Shown here piece by piece: positions 7,201 through 14,219 of a stretch of DNA of 18,832 nucleotides (its first letter is position 1; each line of letters opens with the position of its first letter). Both the position numbers and the translations under genes were made by a program. This DNA is from Candidatus Atribacter alterifermentans (GTDB lineage Bacteria; Atribacterota; Atribacteria; Atribacterales; Atribacteraceae). The DNA lies in the NCBI GenBank assembly GCA_012517635.1, contig JAAYUP010000433.1, positions 1 to 18,832 on the forward strand. Reading direction: 5' to 3'. Below the pieces are notes generated by a model. That model was not told where the DNA came from, searched no databases, and saw only the letters and a list, made by a program, of their open reading frames with translations.

Positions 7201-8598
7201 ATGGAACATATTGATGATTTTTTAACCCCAGAAGAAATCGTCCGAGAATTAGATAAATATATTATAGGTCAAGAAGACGCTAAAAAATCGGTTGCAATTG
7301 CCCTTCGTAATCGAATTCGACGAAGGATGCTTCCTCAAGAAATTGCTGAAGAGATTACACCCAAAAATATTATTATGATTGGACCAACTGGCGTTGGAAA
7401 AACCGAAATTGCCCGTCGAATCGCAAAACTGACTGGTGCACCTTTTATGAAGGTTGAAGCAACTAAATTCACTGAGGTTGGTTATGTAGGAAGAGACGTT
7501 GAATCAATTATTCGTGATCTCGCTGAATTATCAATACGAATGGTAAAAAGTGAAAAGATCAGTGCCCAAGAAGGGAAGACCAGATGGATTGTGGAAGAGC
7601 GCTTGTTGGACCTTCTTTTGAATAAAAAATTAACACCAGAAGACCTTGATGGACCTTCTCCTTCAGAAAGTGGTCCACGAGTTGATGTGGTGTGGCCGAC
7701 ACCTTCTTCCTCGGCAGAACGAACTCGGGAGAAGATTCGAGAAAAATTGAACAAAGGTGAATTAGACGATCGAGAAATCGAAATTGAGATTGAAGAGAGT
7801 TCAATGCCAATAGAGGTAGTAAATGTCGGCGGTTTAGATAATATGGGTATTGACTTTTCCGGACTTTTTGGAGGAATATTTCCTTCTCGAAAGAGAAAAA
7901 AACGGGTAAAAGTCAAAGATGCTCGGGAAATTCTTTTCAATCAAGAAGCTCAAAAACTACTGGATATGGATGATGTTAAAAGTGAAGCAATTCGACGAGT
8001 AGAGGAAAGTGGGATTGTTTTTATCGATGAGATTGACAAAATTGCCTCACCAGGAGGAAGGGACACCCATGGTCCCGATGTTTCTCGAGGAGGAGTTCAG
8101 CGTGACCTTTTACCGATTGTGGAGGGCTCAACAGTTGTAACGAAACATGGACCTGTCCGTACGAACCATATTCTTTTTATTGCAGCTGGCGCCTTTTCCC
8201 ATACCAAACCATCAGATTTACTCCCTGAATTACAAGGTCGTTTTCCGATACGGGTTGAGCTTTCGGCGTTGAGTGAGGAAGACCTTTATCGAATCGTTGT
8301 CGAGCCCTGTAATTCTTTAGTGAAGCAATATACGGCACTGCTATCCACTGAAGGTATTGATTTACGATTTACCGATGATGGTCTTCGTGAAATAGCTCAT
8401 ATATCCTCAGTTCTGAACCAAAAAATGGAGAATATCGGTGCACGTCGTTTACACACAGTTGTGGAGCGAGTTCTTCAAGATATTTCTTTTAAGGCACCGA
8501 ATTTAAAGCCAAAAGAAGTGGTGATTGATCAAGCTTATATTCAAGAACGATTAAAAAACATTTTACAAGATGAAGATGTCACTCGTTATATTTTGTAA
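7201..8598 (+). CDS. hslU: HslUV protease ATPase subunit HslU (ClpY)
   Basis: AAA+ unfoldase that feeds substrates to HslV. The 465 residues contain the N-terminal box DKYIIGQ, Walker A GPTGVGKT (61-68), the pore loop GYVG (94-97), a charged intermediate (I) domain at about 110-240, Walker B FIDEID (274-279), the Arg finger region ELQGRF (343-348) and sensor 2 GARR (413-416). The C-terminus DEDVTRYIL matches the family tail that docks into HslV. Ribosome binding site AGGAAGAG lies upstream in a 42-bp gap after hslV. In Bacillus codY would follow; here a promoter region and rpsB follow instead. Confidence 0.97.
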   Translation: MEHIDDFLTPEEIVRELDKYIIGQEDAKKSVAIALRNRIRRRMLPQEIAEEITPKNIIMIGPTGVGKTEIARRIAKLTGAPFMKVEATKFTEVGYVGRDVESIIRDLAELSIRMVKSEKISAQEGKTRWIVEERLLDLLLNKKLTPEDLDGPSPSESGPRVDVVWPTPSSSAERTREKIREKLNKGELDDREIEIEIEESSMPIEVVNVGGLDNMGIDFSGLFGGIFPSRKRKKRVKVKDAREILFNQEAQKLLDMDDVKSEAIRRVEESGIVFIDEIDKIASPGGRDTHGPDVSRGGVQRDLLPIVEGSTVVTKHGPVRTNHILFIAAGAFSHTKPSDLLPELQGRFPIRVELSALSEEDLYRIVVEPCNSLVKQYTALLSTEGIDLRFTDDGLREIAHISSVLNQKMENIGARRLHTVVERVLQDISFKAPNLKPKEVVIDQAYIQERLKNILQDEDVTRYIL

Positions 8599-8629
8599 CT
8601 TCATTTATTAAAGATAATTAGAATTACGG

Positions 8630-8659
8630 TTGAAATATTTTTCCTTTTCATGATATACT
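8630..8659 (+). promoter_or_regulatory. Sigma-70-type promoter for the rpsB operon
   Basis: A -35 box TTGAAA (8630-8635) is separated by 18 bp from a -10 box TATACT (8654-8659), which is preceded by TG one base upstream (8651-8652), an extended -10. Transcription would begin near 8666. It sits in the only long intergenic gap of the window, between hslU and rpsB. I see no hairpin with a T-run between the hslU stop (8598) and this promoter, so read-through from the upstream cluster is possible. Confidence 0.75.
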
Positions 8660-8665
8660 GTGCCC

Positions 8666-8778
8666 GATTTGTGCATTGCACAAGAATAAATTCTCATGTC
8701 GGACGTTTATTCCGGTGATCTCCCTATAGGAGGTAAACCAATAGTTCGGCAGAGGAAAAACCGGAAGGAGAATAATTT
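8666..8778 (+). promoter_or_regulatory. Structured rpsB 5' leader (possible S2 autoregulatory element)
   Basis: This untranslated stretch of about 113 nt holds several complementary segments. TTGTGC/GCACAA (8669-8683) is a hairpin at the likely 5' end. GAATAAA (8684-8690) pairs with TTTATTC (8706-8712). TCCGGT (8711-8716) pairs with ACCGGA (8760-8765), right against the rpsB ribosome binding site AAGGAG (8765-8770). CTCC (8720-8723) can pair with a decoy GGAG (8729-8732) or with the true GGAG (8767-8770), two exclusive states. S2 autoregulation through the rpsB leader is known in proteobacteria; that this unrelated-looking leader does the same is inference. No open reading frame follows the decoy site. 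Confidence 0.5.
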
Positions 8779-9657
8779 ATGATCGTTACTATGAAGCAGT
8801 TGTTGGAAGCCGGGGTTCATTTTGGTCATCAAACTCGCCGATGGAATCCAAAGATGAAACCCTATATTTTTACCGAAAGAAACAATATCTACATCATTGA
8901 TTTACAAAAAACTGTTGGGCTTGTTGAAAAGGCGTATTATTTTATTCGCGATTTAGCAAAAGATGGTGGAACGGTGCTTTTCGTGGGGACCAAGAAACAG
9001 GCCCAGGAAGCTATTGAACAAGAAGCGAATCGTTGTGGAATGTATTATGTCAATCAGCGTTGGTTAGGTGGCATGCTTACTAACTTCATAACCATCCAGC
9101 AAAGCATAGATAAGTTGGAACACATTGAGAAGTTAGAAGAAAATGGTATTTTAAATCGACTTCCTAAAAAAGAAATCATGCAAATTTTAAAAACCAAGAC
9201 TCGATTGGAAAAATACCTTACTGGAATCCGGAAGATGACTCGAGTTCCCGATTGTGTATTTGTTGTTGACCCTCGGAGAGAACGGAACGCGGTTTTAGAA
9301 GCTCGCCGTATCGGAATTCCAATTGTCGGTATTGTTGATACCAACTGTGATCCTGATGAAGTTGATTATGTGATACCAGGTAATGATGATGCCATTCGGG
9401 CTATTCGACTCTTTTCATCGATCATAGCTGATGCCGTGATTGAAGGAAAACAGTATGCTACTGAAGGTCGTGAAGAAGTCGCAACTGAAGGAGAAGCCAT
9501 CCCTGAAGCTGAGGAGGCGGTTTCTGGTACGATATTAATCGATAGCAACAATGAAACTCCTCTTTCGATTTTAGAAGAGCTCAAAGACTCTAATTTAGAA
9601 GAAATTGAAAGTGATGACGAGAATCTCACTGAAGAAGCAAAGGAGGAACAGTCATGA
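8779..9657 (+). CDS. rpsB: 30S ribosomal protein S2
   Basis: Structural protein of the small ribosomal subunit. The N-terminus MKQLLEAGVHFGHQTRRWNP (5-24) is the S2 signature; RWLGGMLTNF (94-103), VDPRRERNAV and PIVGIVDTNCDPD (181-193) follow. The conserved core ends near residue 224. Residues 225-292 form an extension dominated by Glu and Asp, making the protein 292 aa against about 230-260 usually. The ATG at 8779 has AAGGAG 8 nt upstream. It overlaps tsf by 4 bp (ATGA). Expression is probably controlled by the structured leader upstream. Confidence 0.97.
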   Translation: MIVTMKQLLEAGVHFGHQTRRWNPKMKPYIFTERNNIYIIDLQKTVGLVEKAYYFIRDLAKDGGTVLFVGTKKQAQEAIEQEANRCGMYYVNQRWLGGMLTNFITIQQSIDKLEHIEKLEENGILNRLPKKEIMQILKTKTRLEKYLTGIRKMTRVPDCVFVVDPRRERNAVLEARRIGIPIVGIVDTNCDPDEVDYVIPGNDDAIRAIRLFSSIIADAVIEGKQYATEGREEVATEGEAIPEAEEAVSGTILIDSNNETPLSILEELKDSNLEEIESDDENLTEEAKEEQS

Positions 9658-10250
9658 GCTACGATGCCAAAATAGTGTATGAACTGAGAAGCCGAACTGG
9701 TGCAGGAGTTATGGATTGCAAAAAAGCCTTGGAAGAAACCAAGGGAGATATGGAAAAGGCTTGTGAGTTTCTTCGGAAAAAGGGTATTGAAACGGCTACA
9801 AAGAAGCAAAGTCGAGCAGCTGAACAAGGTCTTATTGGTTCCTATGTTCACACTGATGGGAAGATAGGAGTATTGGTAGAAGTTAATTGTGAGACTGATT
9901 TTGTAGCCCGTACCGAAGAATTTAATCATTTTGTCAAGGAATTAACTCTTCAAATTGCCGCTCAAGCACCCCGCTGGGTAGCCATTGAAGATGTACCTGA
10001 GGATATTCGAAAGGAAGAAGAGAAAATATACCAGGCTCAACTCAGTGAAAGCGGTAAGCCTGAAGTTGTTCAAAAGAAAATTATTGGAGGGAAGTTAAAT
10101 AAGTTTTATCAAGAAAATTGTCTTCTCGAACAAGAATACATTCGAGATAGTGATAAAAAAATTAAAGACTTATTAGTTGAAACCATTGCTAAAGTGGGCG
10201 AGAATATTGTTATTAAGCGTTTTGTTCGTCTAAAACTTGGTGAAGAATAG
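9654..10250 (+). CDS. tsf: Translation elongation factor Ts (short form)
   Basis: Guanine nucleotide exchange factor for EF-Tu. The 198 residues show the N-terminal UBA-like domain with TGAGVMDCKKAL (15-26) and the exchange motif TDFVAR (81-86). Length is close to the short Thermus-type EF-Ts (about 196 aa), so one core subdomain found in the E. coli protein (about 283 aa) is absent. The start overlaps the rpsB stop as ATGA, with AGGAGG (9641-9646) 7 nt upstream inside the end of rpsB, so S2 and EF-Ts are translationally coupled, as is usual for this pair. Confidence 0.96.
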   Translation: MSYDAKIVYELRSRTGAGVMDCKKALEETKGDMEKACEFLRKKGIETATKKQSRAAEQGLIGSYVHTDGKIGVLVEVNCETDFVARTEEFNHFVKELTLQIAAQAPRWVAIEDVPEDIRKEEEKIYQAQLSESGKPEVVQKKIIGGKLNKFYQENCLLEQEYIRDSDKKIKDLLVETIAKVGENIVIKRFVRLKLGEE

Positions 10251-10251
10251 T

Positions 10252-11001
10252 ATGGTTGAAAAGGTAGAGCCGCTCTATCACCGGATTTTGCTCAAATTAT
10301 CCGGCGAAGCGTTAATGGGGTCACTTTCTTCGGGTATTGATAACAAAGTTTTAAAATATTTTACTCAAGAGATAAAGCACGTTCACCAATTGCAAGTGGA
10401 AATCGCCATAGTTGTTGGTGGTGGAAATATATTTCGAGGGCGTACCGCTGGAGATCGGGGAATTAGTCGAGTGACAGCTGATAATATGGGGATGTTGGCA
10501 ACGGTTATTAATGCCTTGGCACTTCAAGATTTTCTTGAAAATGCTGATATTCCAACTCGGGTCCAAACTGCCATCGAAATGAGAGCAGTAGCTGAGCCAT
10601 ATATTCGAAGACGAGCCATCCGACACTTGGAAAAAGGACGGGTGGTCATTATGGCAGCCGGTACTGGGAATCCTTATTTTACTACTGATACTGCAGCCGC
10701 TCTTCGAGCTGCTGAGATCAAGGCTGATGCTGTTATTAAAGCAACGAAGGTAGATGGTGTGTATGAATCAGACCCAGAAACCAACCGGAATGCGGTTAAA
10801 TATGAGACGATTAGTTACTTAGATGTTTTGAATCAAGGACTCAAAGTGATGGATTTGACTGCGGTTTCTTTGTGTATGGATAATCATATTCCGATCATTG
10901 TTTTTAACTTTAATAAAACTGGTAATCTTTTACGAGTCGTTTTAGGAGATAAAATTGGAACCTTTATTTCTCAGGAGGGAGGAAAATGGCCGAACAATTA
11001 A
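10252..11001 (+). CDS. pyrH: UMP kinase
   Basis: Hexameric bacterial UMP kinase of the amino-acid kinase family, forming UDP from UMP and ATP. From the ATG at 10252, 1 bp after the tsf stop, the protein has 249 residues. Motifs: KLSGEA (15-20), GGGNIFRG (56-63), GTGNPYFTTD in the middle and KATKVDGVY, then a C-terminal GDKIGTFI. An alternative TTG at 10237 would only add five residues inside tsf and is less likely. The 3' end overlaps frr by 16 bp. Position between tsf and frr is widely conserved in bacteria. Confidence 0.96.
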   Translation: MVEKVEPLYHRILLKLSGEALMGSLSSGIDNKVLKYFTQEIKHVHQLQVEIAIVVGGGNIFRGRTAGDRGISRVTADNMGMLATVINALALQDFLENADIPTRVQTAIEMRAVAEPYIRRRAIRHLEKGRVVIMAAGTGNPYFTTDTAAALRAAEIKADAVIKATKVDGVYESDPETNRNAVKYETISYLDVLNQGLKVMDLTAVSLCMDNHIPIIVFNFNKTGNLLRVVLGDKIGTFISQEGGKWPNN

Positions 11002-11552
11002 AGGATTTAATAAAAGATATTGAAAAAAGAATGAAAGCGGCTGTTACTGTTTTGCGAGACGAATTGTCCCACGTAAAAACTGGACGAGCTACTCCGGCTC
11101 TCATTGAGAATGTGATTATTGACTATTATGGAAGCATGGTTGAATTGAAAACTATCGCATCGATCAACACACCTGATGCAAAAACCATTATTGTTCAACC
11201 CTGGGATAAAAATGCCTTGCAACCTATTGAAAAGGGCATTTGGAAATCCGATTTAGGTTTCAATCCAGTAGTCGATGCGAATGTTATTCGAATTAATGTT
11301 CCTCCATTAACTGAAGAAAGGCGAAAGGAGATTGCCAAATTTACCAAGAAAACAGCTGAAGAAGCTAAGGTGGCAATCCGCAATTTAAGGCGAGAAGCCA
11401 ACGAAGGGATAAAAAAGCTGGAAAAAGACGGAGTTATTTCTGAGGATGAAAGTAAAAAATCAGTTGCAGAAGTTCAGAAAATGACCGATGAGTACATTAA
11501 TGAAATAGATGGAATATGGGAGAAAAAAGAGAAGGAAATCATGAGTATTTAG
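10986..11552 (+). CDS. frr: Ribosome recycling factor
   Basis: Splits post-termination ribosomes together with EF-G. The 188-residue length is typical (about 185). The family blocks are visible: SHVKTGRATPALIENV near the N-terminus, ASINTPDAKTIIVQPWD, VIRINVPPLTEERRKE and the coiled helices with VAIRNLRREAN toward the end. AGGAGG lies just before the ATG, inside the end of pyrH. The last 37 bp overlap the beginning of uppS. Confidence 0.96.
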   Translation: MAEQLKDLIKDIEKRMKAAVTVLRDELSHVKTGRATPALIENVIIDYYGSMVELKTIASINTPDAKTIIVQPWDKNALQPIEKGIWKSDLGFNPVVDANVIRINVPPLTEERRKEIAKFTKKTAEEAKVAIRNLRREANEGIKKLEKDGVISEDESKKSVAEVQKMTDEYINEIDGIWEKKEKEIMSI

Positions 11553-12244
11553 ATTTTGGCATCCATCATGTTGCTATTATCATGGATGGGAACGGCCGTT
11601 GGGCACAAGCTCGAGGGAAGCCGAGATTAGAAGGCCATCGGCAAGGAATTGAGACGGTTCGGATGGTTGTAAAAGAAACCTGGGATGAGAAAATTCCTTT
11701 TCTCACCCTTTATTCTTTTTCTACTGAGAATTGGCGCCGACCAATAAATGAAGTTCAAGGCTTGATGCAAATCTTTATCGAGGCAATTGACCGTTATGCC
11801 AATGAATTACATCAGAATCAAGTAAAAGTTCGATTTATAGGAAAAAAAGAAGGTTTTCCTCATCATTTAATCGAACGAATGGAGAGTTTAGAAAAACTGA
11901 CTAGACAAAATCAGGGTTTAACCTTGAACTTGGCTTTAAATTATGGAGGGAGGGATGAGATAATAAGGGCATTTCAGAAATTCCTCCAGGACTCATCCAA
12001 TCAGGAAAGAAAAATTGATGAGGAAGCATTTCGTAACTATCTTGATACTGAAAATCAACCGGATCCCGATCTTTTGATCCGAACTGGAGGAGAAAAACGC
12101 TTAAGCAACTACTTGCTTTGGCAGTTAGCCTATAGTGAGCTCTATTTCACCGATGTCCTTTGGCCGGATTTTTCATCTCAAGACTATCATCAAGCACTCG
12201 CTGATTTTGTCAGTCGAAAAAGAAGATTTGGGGGATTAGGCTAA
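11516..12244 (+). CDS. uppS: Isoprenyl transferase (undecaprenyl diphosphate synthase)
   Basis: cis-Prenyltransferase that condenses IPP units onto farnesyl diphosphate to make the lipid carrier for cell-wall synthesis. The 242 residues show HVAIIMDGNGRWA with the catalytic Asp at 24, FSTENW (68-73), and RTGGEKRLSN (189-198; family form RTSGEQRxSN), then the YFTDVLWPDF segment. The ATG at 11516 lies 37 bp inside frr; no other ATG, GTG or TTG exists before the catalytic Asp, so this long overlap seems real. It uses isoprenoid units made by Dxr, IspG and IspH encoded in the same window. Confidence 0.95.
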   Translation: MGEKREGNHEYLDFGIHHVAIIMDGNGRWAQARGKPRLEGHRQGIETVRMVVKETWDEKIPFLTLYSFSTENWRRPINEVQGLMQIFIEAIDRYANELHQNQVKVRFIGKKEGFPHHLIERMESLEKLTRQNQGLTLNLALNYGGRDEIIRAFQKFLQDSSNQERKIDEEAFRNYLDTENQPDPDLLIRTGGEKRLSNYLLWQLAYSELYFTDVLWPDFSSQDYHQALADFVSRKRRFGGLG

Positions 12245-12247
12245 GAG

Positions 12248-13057
12248 GTGACCAACATTTCCCAACCTTCCGAATTGAAAAGGAGGACCTTGAGTATTCT
12301 CTTAGCATTACCTCCTTTTTTATTCTTGATGGTATATCACGATCTAACTCTAATAGCGGCATTTACTTTTCTTTCGGTTTTAACCTTTCATGAGTTTATG
12401 CAGATGGTCCAATGTAAAATTCCACACCGATTAACCGATTTGCTCATTATCCTGACCATATTTTTATTTTACCTAACTTTTTTTTATCCTCACTCATTAA
12501 TAATAGCAAGTTGGTATGTTTTCTTTATTGTTTTAGTTTTATGGAGTTTTTACGAACGAGTGAGAATAATTGAACGGATGAGTTTTTTTCTTTTTGGAAT
12601 TGTCTATTGTGTTGGGCTTCCTTTTTTTTGGGTAAAAATTGGTCTCGAGTATGGGCGATGGATTCTGGTTGGTTTTGCTTGTATTATCTGGTTAAATGAT
12701 ATTGGTGCCTATCTGGTTGGTAAAAAATGGGGTCAGCATAAAATAGCACCATCCATTAGTCCTGGTAAAAGCTGGGAGGGACTATGGGGAGGTGTTGTTA
12801 TGAGTTGTGGAGGCGCTCTTTTTATAAAGATATTTTTTCTTTCTCATTGGACAGTTTATCAATCTCTCTTGATAGGATTGATGATTGCTCTGGTTAGTTT
12901 TATGGGAGATCTTTTTGAGTCGTCGATAAAAAGAGAATTTCAATTAAAAGATTCTGGTCAATTCTTACCCGGTCACGGAGGATTTCTTGACCGATTTGAT
13001 TCCTTTTTTTTTGTAGCCCCAATGATCTATTTTATTCAGACTTGGTTGGGAGGCTGA
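12248..13057 (+). CDS. cdsA: Phosphatidate cytidylyltransferase (CDP-diglyceride synthase)
   Basis: Integral membrane enzyme that makes CDP-diacylglycerol from phosphatidate and CTP, the precursor of all bacterial phospholipids. The 269 residues are very hydrophobic with roughly seven to eight membrane segments. The family signature is complete at about 226-251: SSIKRE, then LKDSGQ, then GHGGFLDRFD with the metal-binding Asp residues. The start is a GTG at 12248, 3 bp after uppS; the ribosome binding site is weak (AGG about 8 nt upstream), consistent with coupling. T-runs of eight occur at 12478 and 12622 but simply encode Phe-rich helices. Confidence 0.94.
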   Translation: MTNISQPSELKRRTLSILLALPPFLFLMVYHDLTLIAAFTFLSVLTFHEFMQMVQCKIPHRLTDLLIILTIFLFYLTFFYPHSLIIASWYVFFIVLVLWSFYERVRIIERMSFFLFGIVYCVGLPFFWVKIGLEYGRWILVGFACIIWLNDIGAYLVGKKWGQHKIAPSISPGKSWEGLWGGVVMSCGGALFIKIFFLSHWTVYQSLLIGLMIALVSFMGDLFESSIKREFQLKDSGQFLPGHGGFLDRFDSFFFVAPMIYFIQTWLGG

Positions 13058-13058
13058 G

Positions 13059-14219
13059 ATGAGAGTTGCAGTCATTGGATCGACAGGATATTTGGGAGAG
13101 CAGATTTGTCATGTTCTCTCTACCAGTCCTGAATTTGAAGTAAAGCTGTTAGTTGCTAACAGAAGCTGGGAAAAGCTGATTCGCCAAGCTCAAGGTTTCC
13201 GAAATCCATCAATTTATTTAGTCAATCGTGACGCCAATTTTCGAGCAGCTTCGGATTTAAAAGAATCAGAGATTCATGTTTTAAAAAGCCGCGACGCTGT
13301 TCGTGAAATGATTTTAGGAGACTCGGTAGATGGAGTATTTTTTGCCCTTTCGGGAATAGATTGGATTGATCTTTTTTGTGATTTATTAGTTACCAAAAAG
13401 ACCATCTGGATGGCAACGAAAGAAATTATCGTGGCTGGTAGCGAACTCTGGAAGGAAGAAAGAGATTTAAGTCAACATCAAAATATTATTGCCTTGGATA
13501 GTGAACATAATGCTCTCCATCAACTCCTTCAAAAGCAAAGTAAAAAAGACATAGCCAAAATTTACCTCACCGCTTCGGGAGGAGCGTTTTATGAATGGCA
13601 GGGAGATCTCAATGAAATTACTCCCGAAATGGCACTCTCTCATCCTAATTGGAAAATGGGAACAAAGATAACTATTGATTCTGCTAATTTAATTAATAAA
13701 GGTTTAGAAGTGATTGAAGCAAATTGTCTTTTTAATTTTCCCTATTCCCAAATTGATGTTCTCGTTCAAAGAGAAAGTGTAATTCATGCTCTCATCGAGC
13801 GACAGGATGGGTTTATCATAGCACTTCTTTCCAAACCAGATATGAAAGCGGTTATTCGACACGCCCTCAAATCCGAAGGATCTCTTTCTTGGGAAGAATA
13901 TAAATTCGATTTTTGCCAACTCCACCAGTTGCATTTTGACTATCCAGTTCCTGACCGTTTTCGGGGTTTTTATCTTGCAGTTAAGGTGGGGCAATTGGGG
14001 GGAGGGTATCCAGTTTTCTTTTGTGGTGCCAATGAAGCTTGTGTTCAAGCTTTTCTCAGCCATCGAATTGGGTTTAACCATATCCCAATTCTTTTAGAAA
14101 AAACTTTAGAGGTGACTCTATCAAAGCCACAAACGGTATCCGATGTTATTGAAATCTATAACCAGGGATACAAAGCTGCAAAGAACTTGATACAGCAAAG
14201 GAGATCGTTAAAATGCTGA
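13059..14219 (+). CDS. dxr: 1-deoxy-D-xylulose 5-phosphate reductoisomerase (divergent)
   Basis: First committed MEP-pathway enzyme: DXP plus NADPH to MEP. The 386 residues keep the catalytic core: DSEHNA (147-152, metal-binding Asp147 and Glu149), TASGG (171-175), HPNWKMG (195-201, the flexible loop with Trp198), and DSAN...NKGLE (207-217, with Glu217 as metal ligand). The NADPH half is less typical: the dinucleotide loop reads GSTGYLG rather than GSTGSIG, the GAAG-like segment reads SGID (98-101), and ANKE reads ATKE (119-122), keeping the Lys. GGPF reads GGAF. GGGAGG lies before the ATG, 1 bp after cdsA. The catalytic set and position between cdsA and rseP make the function secure. Confidence 0.92.
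   Translation: MRVAVIGSTGYLGEQICHVLSTSPEFEVKLLVANRSWEKLIRQAQGFRNPSIYLVNRDANFRAASDLKESEIHVLKSRDAVREMILGDSVDGVFFALSGIDWIDLFCDLLVTKKTIWMATKEIIVAGSELWKEERDLSQHQNIIALDSEHNALHQLLQKQSKKDIAKIYLTASGGAFYEWQGDLNEITPEMALSHPNWKMGTKITIDSANLINKGLEVIEANCLFNFPYSQIDVLVQRESVIHALIERQDGFIIALLSKPDMKAVIRHALKSEGSLSWEEYKFDFCQLHQLHFDYPVPDRFRGFYLAVKVGQLGGGYPVFFCGANEACVQAFLSHRIGFNHIPILLEKTLEVTLSKPQTVSDVIEIYNQGYKAAKNLIQQRRSLKC

Noticed and set aside
7482..7940. Minus-strand open frame (152 codons) opposite hslU
   Set aside because: Antisense to the HslU I-domain, low-complexity Ser/Arg-rich product, no ribosome binding site or family match.
8669..8712. Leader hairpins as an intrinsic terminator for hslU
   Set aside because: They lie downstream of a good promoter and none is followed by a T-run.
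9366..9929. Long minus-strand open frame (187 codons) opposite rpsB and tsf
   Set aside because: Lies fully antisense to two certain genes, has Ser-rich composition expected of a mirror frame, and shows no recognisable domain.
13704..14081. Minus-strand open frame (125 codons) opposite dxr
   Set aside because: Antisense to conserved Dxr sequence with no own features.
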